Shown: piece after piece, positions 32,988 through 44,465 of the stretch
How positions within the stretch are numbered: position 1 is the first letter of the stretch
Layout: each line of letters opens with the position of its first letter
NCBI GenBank assembly: GCA_037179335.1
Contig: JAKZHN010000024.1
Span: forward strand, 496,001 to 560,000
Direction of reading: 5' to 3'
Length of the DNA stretch: 64,000 bases
Source: Cyclaneusma minus
Lineage: Eukaryota > Ascomycota > Leotiomycetes > Marthamycetales > Marthamycetaceae
Program-made: the position numbers and the translations under genes
Notes under the pieces: model-generated
What the model saw: only the letters and a program-made list of their open reading frames with translations
The model's database searches: none
What the model was told of the DNA's origin: nothing

Positions 32988-35617
32988 CTAGCGGATAATA
33001 TCTCCTTCCTTATCAATTCCCTCCAGACTCTCAAGAATGTCACTTCCCCCAAGCAACCCCTCCCCACCGAAAGTAGCCTTGCTACCTGCTGTCCACACCT
33101 CATGAAACTTGACGCTTTCGTCACTAGCCGCCACCACAATACACCCCTCTTTCGCCGTTCTGTTGCTCGCGCGCTTCCCCTCCTTTACACTGACTGTGTC
33201 GTTGGGGCCCATGGGATATGGGATTGCGTACAGTGCTCTATGCTCGCCCTCCCAGGGGATAGCAGCCACTTGTCTGCACTCTGGCCACGAAAATACTGCA
33301 ATGCGATACGGATGCTCAGGCTGTGCATAGCCAAATGTTGCAGCAATTTCGCGACGTGTGTTAGACCAGATGAGCGAGGTCACTTGGGCAGAGACGCTTA
33401 TTGTGGCAAGACAGGCACCAGATGAGGCGTGGAAGAAGTGGATGCACTTGTCATTGCTGCCGCCTCCTGTTGCGACAAGACCGTTACGCCAGGGGCAGAA
33501 GGCAATGGCTTTGACTGCTGCACCGTGCAGCCAGCGATGCTTTTCGGCGCCGGCTTTGAGACTGGCGGTTTGGCCGCAGCCGGGGATGATACTGAAATGA
33601 CGAGGTAGGCCTGCTGCCCAGAATTGTTGTTCTGCCAGATGGAAGTCATCAGTAGGGTGGTGGCTGTCGGCAGTGAGAACGCTGTCGGTTTCGAAGAGCA
33701 GACAAATGTTGTCATTTCCTCCAGTTGCGAAGACCGAGCCGTCCGGAGACCAAGAGAGCCCGCAAATTTGTTGGGTGTGAATAGAGATCCTGGCAAGAAG
33801 GGTCACGGTGCCTGGCCAGTTGCTGTGATCTACTTGCCACTTTGCAGGCCATTCCACAACATAGTAGAAAACATTTCCAACTTCGTCCCCAATCAGGACA
33901 TCCTCCGTGCTGGAGACATTTCCCGTCAATTTGGCGGTTGGACATTGCGAAGAGCGTAGGGTATCCACCGGTCTCCAGCTCACACAAGCGATCGGATGAG
34001 GTTGTCTGATCTCAAAACGAGGGAGGCCAGCCTCGTAAATCGACATGAAAGAGACGACTCCATCTGAGCGCCCCCAAGCCAGGATGCACTTGAGCCCCTT
34101 TGTGGAAGAAAACCCCAGGGAGGTGATCCAAGCACCATTTGCTGGTCCAGCGCTTAGGAGCTGGACGCCCGACTTCTCGGACCATCCGTAGAGCATTGAG
34201 CCGAGCCCAACAGCCAGAGATTTGCAAGTTTGCGAATACGCAAGAATCGAGCAATAGAAGTCATCTCGCAAATTTGGAGCATCGAGAACTGTGCAGTACA
34301 TTAGTCCACCGTGTTTCAGAAAAAGCATCAAGGACGACTTATTTGAATGGTGCTGTCGGGAGATTTCGCATCTCAGGCACTTTCTTCACTTCTGCAGGGA
34401 ACATCAGCATTCAAATCGTCAGATACTTTGCACATGTAAACAAACTTCGCTGTTTCCCCTCTTTGACCCATTCGGTTCCTTTCCAGGTCGTCTGGTTGTC
34501 GAGATTCATGTTTCTCCTCTTCTTCAATCTGATTGACCTTGCTTCGCTGGGAGATTCGGGGTGCTTGAAGTCGTAGATCCGCTGACACCGGTCAAGGTCA
34601 AGTGCTCGAGCCAATCTCCCCTCGTGCCTCTCACGGTCTTCTTCGATTTTGGGTTTAGAACTCGAGAAGGATGTGGTATACAGAGGCGCATTGGTGCCGC
34701 TGCTAATTAGTCGACCTCGGCCATCTGGTATTGCCACACTTGGTGGTGCTAGGCCTCCGACTGTCCAGACAGTACCGGTGCTGACCTGTGATATTGTGAG
34801 CATGGACTTGGTCAAGTACTAGCTATTTCTCCTTAAGCCAGGAGAGCTTCTAGTGAGAATGATACTGAACACGCAAGATTCCCAAGGCAAGAAATCGGCA
34901 ATGACTAACCTGGCGAAGGCCGCTCGTGGAGCCAGAGTCTCGGCGGAAATTGATGGTAGAAGAGCCTGGAAGTCATCAGCAACCCGCTTGTGCCATTGTC
35001 ATCGCAACACACCCACCTCGGTCTATCACAGTTCTATCTCTGGCAGCCTGTGTAGCAGCGGGAGCCGATGCAGGCGTTGAGACGACTCGACGTGGACCGA
35101 AAACATCTAAGCTCGCACTTTCATGTCGAGTAAGCCTTTCCGACAGTGTTAGCTTGCTTGGGTCTTTATTAGCATGGAATAGCTGAGCGAGGTAGTCTGA
35201 ATCTCTTCTTGCTGGCAAGAATCTGTCTGGTGAGCGAATAGAACCCGTGGATGTGCTGTTGCCCGAATCGAAGGTCTTCAGCGCAGGACGGCGCCGAGGA
35301 CATGTCAAAACGTTTGGCTGGCTTCTGATTGCAGATCTCGGCAAAGTCGAGGACCCTGAAATGGCTTGTCCATTGCCAAAGACATAACCATCATCGACAT
35401 TCAGAGATGAACGGGGACTGGCCCTCTCTCGGAACGGCTCCCGGACTGGGGAACCAGGAGCCGACTGCGGTGGTGTGGGCAAGAGGCCGTCATTATTGGG
35501 CTCCGGTACGAATGACACAGGAGATGTTCTTGAAGCAGGCGCAAAGAGCAGTGGATCCGAGTCCGCCGAGCTCCAGGATCCCGTCTCAGAGGCCGGCGAC
35601 GCGTATCCTTCCGACAT
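32988..35617 (-). CDS. AMA1: Meiosis-specific APC/C activator AMA1 (Cdc20/Fizzy family), splice donor defective
   Basis: WD40 activator of the anaphase-promoting complex. Exons: 35617-35017, 34965-34910, 34785-34446, 34391 to about 34342, and 34288-32988. A Ser/Pro-rich N-terminus carries the C-box DRFLPAR. The family motif VPEMRNLPTAPFK leads across a splice into VLDAPNLRDDFYCSILAYS, followed by seven WD-type repeats (WSEKSG, CVSWRP, GLSWSPDGSVFATGGND). The C-terminus ends in the Ile-Arg tail (DIIR) that docks on the APC/C. The fourth intron lacks a GT donor. After TTCAAA the sequence reads TAAGTC, so the frame meets TAA. A phase-correct join needs one more exon base and a GT, and no in-phase GT or GC donor exists in exon 4. 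Either the gene is inactivated here or the assembly has a small error. Promoter is shared with BET4. Confidence 0.82.
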
Positions 35618-36157
35618 GCCGTAAAGAAGAAGAAGGGCTTCAGAAAGAAGCGATGAAATAATTGTAGAAAAAAGATGCTGCAGGACTGCAGAACCGTATA
35701 ACGAACGTGGAAGAAGGCGAGAAGCTAGAGAAAAGATCAAGCCCATAGAAGAATACGACCTCGAATCCAGACAGCCCAAGGATTCAAAAGGCAGTCCGGA
35801 GGGCAATGATAAAGTAGGCCGGGGAGGTCAAGAGACAGCCCGGAGGGCCGTCACGGACGAGAGGGACTCAAATCCTCTCGTGAAGCACAATTGGCAGAGT
35901 AGCAATGCTGGCTTCAATGATTAGTGATGGGTGATGAATCTTGTGAGTGGAGAATCAAGAATCTTAGGAAAGGGAGAGAGAACATAGAAAAGAGGTGTGG
36001 GGTGTGGTGAGGTTGAAGCGTTTGGGAAGGCAAGGCTCGCCTAGTCCCAATCGTGACTGCCCGGCAATCAGGCTGCGCTTCACCTTCCCTTCCACTCTCA
36101 GAAGCTCCCTCACCCCTGCTGAACTCGACGACAAGACAATAATCACTTGATCTCACC
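35618..36157. other. Divergent promoter region, AMA1 (-) and BET4 (+)
   Basis: A 540-bp head-to-head spacer with no gene or repeat recognised. Confidence 0.5.
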
Positions 36158-37573
36158 ATGGCGAGCGTATGAGCCCGTTGCCTCTTTACCAAGACTGCGC
36201 TGACTCTGCCGCAGCATGGTGTGCTTCGTTCAACCTCCACGCAAGTGCGATCCGAGGAAGCCCGCCAGCGGGAGCTTGATCGCATCCAAGAATATCGTGA
36301 TCTCGTAGCATTGATCCAAGCCAAAGTAGCTTACCTGCTCCAAACAATTTGGCTTCCACGCTGACTGTGCGCCAGATCGCAGATCGTCAATATACCGCTG
36401 AAGTGTTTGCCTTGACCACGAAGCTCTTGAAGAGAAATCCCGAATACTACACAATATGGAACGTTCGACGCCGTTTGCTAATACACTCCTGGTCCTCAAA
36501 CTCATCGGAGCCGTCCTCCTCCTTGAGAGCAGCCTCGCCTTCTTCACAGTCCAATACTCCCATAGCATCTACCGACATATCGTCCTCATCCTCCTACATC
36601 TCTTCTGCGGACTCGAGCGAGATCCAGCTCGACCAAGACTCCCAGACTCGTGGGAAGAGTGGTGAATCCCATGATAAGGTTCTTGGGGACATTCGGGCTG
36701 ATCTGAGCTTCCTTATTCCGCTGTTGATGGAGTATCCAAAATGCTACTGGATTTGGAACTACCGATTATGGCTCCTACAGCAAGCAAACAAGAGGTTGGA
36801 AGTTCCTGTAGCTCGACAGTTATGGCAGGAAGAACTGGGCTTGGTCAGCAAAATGCTAGTACTGGATAATCGAAATTTCCATGGCTGGGGCTACAGAAGG
36901 ACCATCATCGGCCAGCTTGAGAGTAAAGAGCTTGAGGGCGAGAGTATGGTGGAAGCAGAATTTGCATACACAACCAAGATGATACAGGCAAATTTATCAA
37001 ATTTCTCGGCCTGGCACTACCGCAGCAAGCTCATACGGCAGCTGATGGATGCAAGGAAAGCTGATGATACGGCTAGGCGGCAATTCCTAGACGATGGTAT
37101 GTACTTGACTGGTATTGGAGCTCTCATTTGACTAATAAGCCGCAGAACTTGATCTCATAAAAACCGCATTGTGGACAGATCCTTTTGACCAGTCGATCTG
37201 GTTCTACCACCAGTTCTTGATGAGCACAATCCTGGAACCAGAAGAGAATTATTCATTTGTTCCTAACTTGAGGGGAACGGCTCGCGTCATGTATATTGGC
37301 CAACAACTCGATGAACTGAAGGATATGCTTGACGGCGAGGAAGGTTGTAAGTGGCTGTACCATTCTCTACTTGAATACACCATGGTGCTGTGGAGGATGC
37401 AGGCAAAGCCGCCCCAGAGCCAGGAACTTCAAGATACTCGAGGTTGGTTGGAAAAGCTACGGGTCTTAGACCCTTTGCGAGGTGGCAGATGGGACGAGTT
37501 GGAGAGAAAGATGATCTCCGGGATCTTCGATATTTTGAACGGAGATATGAGATCGGAGATATTGATGATATGA
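36158..37573 (+). CDS. BET4: Rab geranylgeranyltransferase subunit alpha, 422 aa
   Basis: Structural subunit of type II protein geranylgeranyltransferase, which prenylates Rab GTPases in membrane traffic. Exons: 36158-36166 (9 nt, MAS), 36215-36325, 36376-37096 and 37146-37573. The N-terminus HGVLRSTSTQVRSEEARQ is close to the family start (MHGVKR). PFTA helix-pair repeats are clear: YYTIWNVRRRLL, CYWIWNYRLWLL, FHGWGYRRTII, FSAWHYRSKLI and SIWFYHQFLM. A Ser-rich insertion of about 50 residues (about 76-125) separates the first and second repeats, longer than usual and probably a loop. The start could be debated because exon 1 is so short, but ATGGCGAGC then GTATGA fits, and the family begins with Met-His-Gly. 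Confidence 0.9.
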
Positions 37574-37922
37574 TAGCAACGCCTACAGGGTTGTCGTTCT
37601 CGCTGAGGGGGTGGGAGCGTTTCAGCCATTGGCTGTGCGAGCTTCTGCACGTGCTCTCCGAAGCCATGTTAGCTAGACGGGGAAGCTCAAAAGAAGTGCT
37701 GAGATGATGAATCACGACCCAATTTTCTTCATGATCACGAATGGGCAGACTCTTGCATAATTCTCCGCGTGTGAATGTGGTGGTTTTTCCTTGCGTTCGT
37801 CTTTGCTCTTAGTCCTAAAAGAGACTATCGCTTCACCGTTGCGACGCTGCATCTCCACGTGGGACAAGCTCCCCGGACTGGAGCTCCTCCTTCAACTCCA
37901 AGCCTCCAGCTACAAATATGGA
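37574..37922. other. Spacer between BET4 and the acid phosphatase gene
   Basis: About 350 bases between two rightward genes; BET4 3' UTR and phosphatase promoter. Nothing else seen. Confidence 0.5.
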
Positions 37923-39776
37923 ATGGCAGCCACCTCGCAATGGAGCACCGTCACCGCCGCTCCCTGGGTCACGAAAGCTGCGACGATCCTCGGCCTAGTC
38001 CTTCTAATCCACGCCGTCTTTCAAGAAATCGCAGTCATGCATTCCGGCTCTAGTAGAACTGGCTTCTTTATTGCCGCCACAACTCTCATTTCTTCTTCGA
38101 AAGCCCAAATGGCAAATTCCTCTGTCGACTTGAACTGGTATCCTCCAAATGCGACGGTTCTCAATGATCTTTCCGGGGCTATCAATGGGACGGGAGTTTA
38201 TGGGTTTGTTTACAATAATTCGTATCCCACGGATGTTCCGTATGGCACTTATGACTGGTATGATGAATGCCTTCGACTAGTTCTGTGAAAGCAAATGAAG
38301 CTGTTCATAGGAATTCCTGGGTCCACGGACGACATTGCTGATAGAAGCTGTATAGGTGTAATATGCCACATTTGCGGAAGGAGGAATATGTGAAGGCACC
38401 AGATGAATATACTCTGGAATATGTCGAACTGGTAAATGCATTTAGGTCCTAGACAAGACACAACTAATCTGAAACACTGGCTACAGATCCATCGACATCA
38501 TAAACGGACTGTCTACGCCGCAAACTCGTTCCCGGTTGAGCCGTACCCCTGGTACGTCAGAGTATTTTCCGTATTCTCTCTCATGAATGCCATATCCAAA
38601 ATCATAACTCAAGAACAACTGTTTCCAATAACTTGTCACAATCTACTCAAAACCACCGCTAATTCCCACAACAGGAACTGTGACGACGAAGGCCTCTTCT
38701 ACTACGGCTCCCCCATCGCCAGCAACACCTCCGCCGCCGCTTACTGGCGCGTCTACACCTCCCCCATCAACCCCTTCACCCCCACCGGTTTCCTCGGAAC
38801 CTGTCAGTTCCCGCAAATCACCTCCGCCGGCCTCAACGACGCCTACCAGCACGGCATCGATCTCTACTCCGTCTACGGCACCCTCCTCTCCTTCCTCCCC
38901 TCCCTCCCCTCCTCCTCCCTTAGTTTCCGCGTCACCCAAAACACCATCACCACGCAAACAGCCGGCATGATAATCGCCGGCCTCTTCTCCTCTTCGCCCT
39001 CGTCCTCACCACCAAACATCTCCGTCTCCGTACAAGCTTCCGGAATCGATTCTTTGGAACCGGGTTATGCATGTACTGCTGGCGAGAAGCTGTATGATGC
39101 CATAGAATCTAGTATGGCGTGGACGCAGCATTTGAATGATGCTTCACCGATCTTCGCGACGCTCGATACTATATCTGGCGTCCCTATCGACGATGAAGAT
39201 TTTCACGTCTCGTTCGATCACTACTATGACAATCTGTCCGCGCGACAATGTCATGCCAAACCGCTACCATGTCAGCTTGTAAACGGCACCAATAGCACGA
39301 ATTGTGTGACTCAAGAAACTGCAGATTCCGTCTACCGGATAGGGAATTGGGAATACTCTTACATCTACCGCGACCATCCGTCTTCACTCGCAGCAGGTGT
39401 TGCAACCTACGGCGTCTGGATCGCCGAATTAGCGCATAATATCAGAGCATTTGTTAATGGAGCGAGTGAAGTTAAATATAGACATAATGTGGCGCACGAT
39501 GGGTCAGTGGCCAAATTGTTGAGCGTGTTGCAGGTTGACGTGATGGTGTGGCCGGGAATGGGGAGTGAGGTGGTGTTTGAGGTGTATAGCAGAAGCGGGA
39601 CAGCGACGAAGAAGTATTATATGAGAGTGTTGTTTGGAGGCAAGGTGCTGAGAAGTTCGAATCCGTCACTGGGGCTTATGGATATGGTGCCGTTGGAGAC
39701 GGTGCTGGCTTACTTTGATGGGTTGGTTGGGAGGGATGCTAGCAAGGTCGTGGGGCTTTGCGGGAATACTTCATGA
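37923..39776 (+). CDS. Histidine acid phosphatase (branch 2), secreted or membrane-anchored, 525 aa
   Basis: Predicted phosphomonoesterase. Exons: 37923-38257, 38356-38431, 38487-38551 and 38675-39776, with introns of 98, 55 and 123 nt. The joined sequence reads YDWCNMPHLRKEEYVKAP, then ELIHRHHKRTVYAANSFP. This is the atypical catalytic motif RHHKRT of the fungal phosphatase subgroup. Then come NCDDEGLFYYG, CQFPQITSAGLNDAYQHG and the proton-donor area VSFDHYYDNLSARQCH. A hydrophobic segment (about 17-36, ATILGLVLLIHAVFQEI) lies upstream of a second signal-like stretch, FFIAATTLI. So the start at 37923 gives a signal anchor, and a start at Met-39 (MHSGSS) would give a signal peptide. Substrate is not known. 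Confidence 0.85.
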
Positions 39777-40026
39777 AACATTTGCCCGTGGTTTTCAGCG
39801 GGTGAGAAGCTGGGCAGACATAAAAATTACCCGACGAATCATTGCTCTCCTATTTTTGTTCCCCTAGTCTTTTGATGTTTGAATGCATAAGAAACATCCG
39901 AAATTGCGCCTTGCATAGGAAGCCCCTGAAAAAGCTGCCCCAGAAAAACTTCGCACTTCGCAGACTAGAAGCAGATCCTTCTCCTAGCCACATTTCTCGC
40001 TCGCCATATCAACTTTTGCAAATGCT

Positions 40027-42523
40027 CTAAAATCTCAGTTTCCAACCAATCTTCGGTCCCAGCTTCGGCAGTTCGTCTGCCACACTCTGCACATCCTTGT
40101 CACCACGTCCACTAACGCAAATCACAATATCCTCATCCTTCTTCATCGTCTTCGCCAGCTCAACAGCGCCCCAAATGGCGTGCGCGGTCTCCATGGCCGG
40201 AATGATGCCCTCCAGCTGACTCAATAACCTGAAGCCCTCCAACGCCTCTGCATCAGTCGCCGCAACAAACTTCGCCCTCTCGTTATCCTTCCAGGATGAC
40301 AGCTCCGGACCGACACCAGGGTAGTCCAGACCGGCAGACACCGAATGCGTGTCTTGGATCTGTCCGTGCTGGTTCTGCAGGATATACGTCCGCACACCGT
40401 GCAGGACACCCTTGGTACCCTTCGAAAGCGTTGCGGAATGCCTCTGAGTTTCGAGTCCATCGCCGCCCGCTTCGACACCCAGCATTTTGACCGACTTGTC
40501 TTGTGAAAAGGGGTAGAACATTCCGGTGGCATTGCTGCCGCCGCCAACGCAGGCAACGACTGCATCGGGCAGCTTGCCGCGGTACTCAAGCATCTGCTCT
40601 TTGGTCTCGTTGCCGATGACGGACTGGAAGGTACGCACAATGGTGGGGAAGGGGTGGGGGCCGATGGCAGAGCCGATCACGTAGTGTGTGGTACTGAGCC
40701 TGGTGACCCAGGCGCGCATGGCTTCGTTGACGGCGTCACGCAGGGTGCGTGAGCCGGCTTCGACGGCGATGACTTGGGCGCCGAGGAGCTTTATGCGGAA
40801 GACGTTGAGAGCTTGGCGACGGACATCTTCCTGCGGTGATTGTTAGCGGATATTTACTATGGAAAAGGGGGGGAGATCGTACAGCGCCCATGTAGATGAC
40901 ACATTTCATGCCAAACTTGGCGCAGACGGTGGCAGTTGCGACACCATGTTGACCAGCTCCAGTCTCGGCGATGATCTCAGTCTTACCCAAGCGTCTCGCA
41001 AGAAGAACTTGACCAAGAGCATTGTTGATCTTGTGGCTTCCGGTGTGGTTTAGATCCTCACGCTTCAACCAAATGTTGGCACCACCGGCATGGTCCGTCA
41101 ACCGCTGTGCAATATGTAAATGCCCTGGTCGTCCCATCCACTCGTAGTGACTTCGGTATTCATCCCAAAACTCTTTCGAGTTTCTGATCGCATTGAATCC
41201 GGCTTCCAACTCGACCAAACAGTCCATCAGCGATTCTGGAACGTACTGACCACCAAACTCGCCAAATCGTGGTGGGAGAGCGTTGGGGTCCACATCTCCA
41301 TTCGTCGAGTTGAGAGCCTCAATCTGATCCGCCAAGCCGGGGCCCGAGTTTGTTGTACCATTCTTAATAACACCGTCGACATGGATGCCGTCTCCGTTAG
41401 GTTCCTTGGCTTCGTACATAGTCTCGACCATTCCAACCTCTCTGGTCAGGCCATCGTTTGGCTGGCCTCTTCGTCCACATAATTCAGCACAGTATTCCTC
41501 GACGGCTTTGGCGGCCGTGCCCGGAGCGGCGTTCATGATAGTCGTAATGATTTGACTACCAACGACCACACCATCTGCGATCTTGGAGATACTCAAGAAA
41601 TGATCGCGAGTGGAGACACCAAAGCCTACTGCTGCGGGAACATTGCCCGAATACGCCTTGACTCGCTTTAGGTATTCCGGCAGATCGGCGTTCAGTGTAC
41701 CGGAAGCTCCAGTAACGCCCATCTTAGAGACGACGTATATGAAAGATTCGGCAAGCTTGCATAGGAGCTTCATGCGGGACTCTGAGGAAGATGGGGCAAT
41801 GAGAGGGACAAAGGACAGTCTGATAAGTTTTCACATATTAGCACAGCACCTAGCATATTTGTTGAAAGGCAGTAAACTCACCCTCCCTTAGCGCACCAGT
41901 TCCTGAAGCTGACAGCCTCCTCTGGGGGCAGGTCGCAGACAATGAAACCATCCACGCCGGCTTCCCGGCAGTCTTTCAGCAGTCTCTCTTCGCCATAGCT
42001 CAGCATGGGGTTGTAGTATCCCATAAGCAGTACGGGGCACTTCAATCCCCGCTTGCGAGCTGCTCGTACCATACCCAAGACCGAGGTGATAGTGACTCCA
42101 TTCCTCAAAGCAACCTGTAATTTTATAAGCCATGACTCCTGTTTTCGAAGGCCAAAAGGATAGACAAACAGTATTGGCTTTCTGGATAGTTGGGCCGTCT
42201 GCGATTGGGTCTGTGAAAGGAACTCCGAGCTCGATGATATCTATAAGACAGAATTAGGCTTGTATCTTGTCGACATTGAATGCGACCAAGTTACTCACCA
42301 GCGCCTCCGGCTTCCATGGACAGAATGATATCCGGAGTCTCAGCCTCTGTAGGAAAGCCGGCCGTGACATAGGTCACCAATGCAGGCTGTAGAACATGGA
42401 TCAGCAAAATGCTCTTTTGCGAATAGCTTCAATGTCGGCCTTGTGGTACAGAGTCCGAAAGCGGAATTCACGTACCCTGTCTTCCTTTTTGCATAGCGCA
42501 AACCTCTGCTTGATGTGATCCAT
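40027..42523 (-). CDS. trpB: Tryptophan synthase, fused alpha-beta, 726 aa
   Basis: Bifunctional cytosolic enzyme of the last tryptophan steps. The alpha part releases indole from indole-3-glycerol phosphate; the beta part condenses it with serine. Six exons: 42523-42476, 42386-42299, 42240-42170, 42114-41882, 41819-40883 and 40830-40027. The alpha half includes ELGVPFTDPIADGPTIQ (catalytic Glu and Asp) and VDGFIVCDLPPEEA. The linker lies at about 265-300. The beta half includes GRPGHLHIAQRLT, HTGSHKINNALGQ with the PLP lysine, ETGAGQHGVATATV and CVGGGSNATGMF. The fungal alpha-then-beta order is as expected. It is convergent with the acid phosphatase gene and shares a short 380-bp divergent promoter with the SDH assembly factor. 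Confidence 0.96.
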
Positions 42524-42903
42524 GTTGCGTGAGAGTGTCAGCGTGCAAATGAGTTTCGGAGAGAAAGTTGAGAGGGGTGGCCGTTGAAGAGGCCGAAAGG
42601 GGAAAAGTATTGTGGTTTCTTTCAAGTGGCGGGCCTGAGTGAGTCAAGTCCCTAACAATATCTTTTGGCTCCGAAGTCGTCATGCAAGGGTCTGCGACAA
42701 GAGGGGCACGGCGCTAACGAAAAGTCTTGGCGTGCATCAATGAAAGCGTGGGTGGCGGGAGCTTGCGGACGCCGATTTCCGCCGAACTTTTGAACTTCCA
42801 GTCACAATTTCTACCACTACAACACCCTGCAATCCTCTTTTGCGACGAACCTCACCTTCCGCTCACCACTAAACTACATTGTCGACCCCGAGCACTATTC
42901 ACA
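42524..42903. other. Divergent promoter region, tryptophan synthase (-) and SDH assembly factor (+)
   Basis: A 380-bp head-to-head spacer. It probably also holds 5' leaders of both genes. No specific site is claimed. Confidence 0.5.
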
Positions 42904-43392
42904 ATGCCACGCCTCCCCGCCCGCTTCCTCCTCCCCTCTCGCCACCACTTCACAACCACAGCCCGCTCACTACGCCCCTCCTTCGTCCAACCCTCGCCAC
43001 CCCGTCTCCCACCCGCCGAGCAAGAAGAGTACGAGCGCCTCCAACGTGCCTCCACCGGCGCCTTCAGCACTCCCCGCACTCCCTCATCTCCCACTCTTCC
43101 GGACACAGAAAGCTCTCTCTCGTCCTCGTCCATCAAACGCACGCCCCCGCAAATCAATCAGTCACCCCAGTCCACAGCAACAGACGATGCGCCACTCAAA
43201 GCAAGAGTCAATGCAACTGGCGACGGCGAGGAATTGCATCCGGATATCCGCAGAGGGGCGAAGCCTGAGTTTGAGGGTGATGTGAACCCGAAGACGGGCG
43301 AGGTGGGCGGACCGAAGAATGAGCCGTTGAGGTGGGGCAGTACCGGGGATAGGGGCGACTGGAGCTATAATGGACGAGTGACGGACTTTTAG
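42904..43392 (+). CDS. SDH8: Succinate dehydrogenase assembly factor 4, mitochondrial, 162 aa
   Basis: Chaperone that binds flavinated Sdh1 and helps assemble complex II in the mitochondrial matrix. Single exon. The N-terminus MPRLPARFLLPSRHHFTTTARSLR is Arg/Ser/Thr-rich without acids, as in a mitochondrial presequence. The middle is low-complexity Ser/Pro. The C-terminal block HPDIRRGAKPEFEGDVNPKT followed by GEVGGPKNEPLRWG and DWSYNGRVTDF is the diagnostic SDHAF4 (DUF1674) domain. The length is somewhat above the family's usual because of the middle linker. Confidence 0.92.
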   Translation: MPRLPARFLLPSRHHFTTTARSLRPSFVQPSPPRLPPAEQEEYERLQRASTGAFSTPRTPSSPTLPDTESSLSSSSIKRTPPQINQSPQSTATDDAPLKARVNATGDGEELHPDIRRGAKPEFEGDVNPKTGEVGGPKNEPLRWGSTGDRGDWSYNGRVTDF

Positions 43393-44465
43393 GAGATGGG
43401 ATAGAACGATGTGTTCTACGGGGCAGAGTGTTCGAGGATTGTCAACTCGGATGCGGCCTATTGCATGGAGACTCTACTCTGTCAGGGGTAGAGGCTTGTT
43501 TTGCTGTATATACGGGCACAAGATACCTAGTATTGGGAATGAAGAGGCAAGCTTTGTCTTCTATGTGGATAGGGAAGTAAAGACTACTATGGTGTGTATG
43601 CTGTCTTCGTCCTCTCGTTTTCCGCTTTACCTCAAATCTCGGACCCCCCGAAAAGGAACAGAAGGATGAAGAATCAGAGAAGCTAATTCCATCCTTGAGG
43701 ATGTACAAAACTACCATAGCATACGTAGGCTCGTGGTGCCAATTCTTGTGCGCTCAAGCTACGACTTGAGAGTATTTCCGAGGACTAGAAATATTCTTGA
43801 TCATTCAGAAACCTTTCAATGACTCGGAATATTTCCTGGACACGTGGAATTCCCTCAATTATTGGAGATATTCTCAAGTATTGGGAATATTCCGCAATTC
43901 TTCGAAAAGTCCAGGGTGAGTATACAGGAATTGTCGCCACGAGGTGGGCAGCCGTTAAGTTTAGCTTTCAAAGGTACGACGAACCTTGCTTGTTGACAAG
44001 TTTCTTCGGAATATATGGGACGGGGGGCGAAGACTATGGCAGACTCGCCGCCGCACTGCACGGATTACTGCATGTATGGAGTTTACTCACCCGGCAAATC
44101 AAGGAGTTGAAGTGGTCGAAGGTTCGAGTGGCAACGATCTGTTACTTTCAGGTCAAAGTCACTTTGAACTGCCGCGGAGAACCTGGGCATGGGCTGATTT
44201 CGATTTGTTGGAAATGAACTTTGCTCAAACCAACGACAGCCAAGACTAGCCCCTCCCCTAGGGTCCTCTTGATTTGGCTGGTCACTCACTTGGAGAATTG
44301 ACATTAACCACTCAAGCAGAGAACGATTCAATACATCAAAGTCTATTATATTCTATGGTTTTCCCGCTCCGTCTCTAAACTCCGATAAATATATCCCATG
44401 TAATACGCTCTAAATGCTCCAATAGATGCAACCCAACTCCCCCATATCTCCCTATAGCTCCCCAT
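43393..44465. other. Convergent spacer, SDH assembly factor and CLN3, containing an inverted-repeat element
   Basis: About 1.07 kb without a supported gene. It contains the MITE-like element at 43729-43944, with AT-rich GGAATATT-type motifs in its core. Confidence 0.5.
43729..43944. mobile_element. MITE-like inverted-repeat element (long copy)
   Basis: The left end GGTGCCAATTCTTGTGCGC and the right end TACAGGAATTGTCGCC are inverted repeats that extend outward to CTCGTGG/CCACGAG. The first 41 bp (43735-43775) match about 37 of 41 positions of the 2EXR-intron copy, including CTACGACTTGAGAGTAT. The last 30 bp also match, from TCCAGGGTGAG. The core of about 140 bp is not shared. No coding capacity. 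The target duplication is unclear. Confidence 0.7.

Noticed and set aside
38643..38970. Gly/Glu-rich (minus) and Pro/Ser-rich (plus) frames
   Set aside because: Shadows of the acid phosphatase coding exon, whose C-rich codons leave other frames open.
42852..43157. Arg/Gly-rich minus-strand frame
   Set aside because: Antisense shadow of the SDH assembly factor gene.
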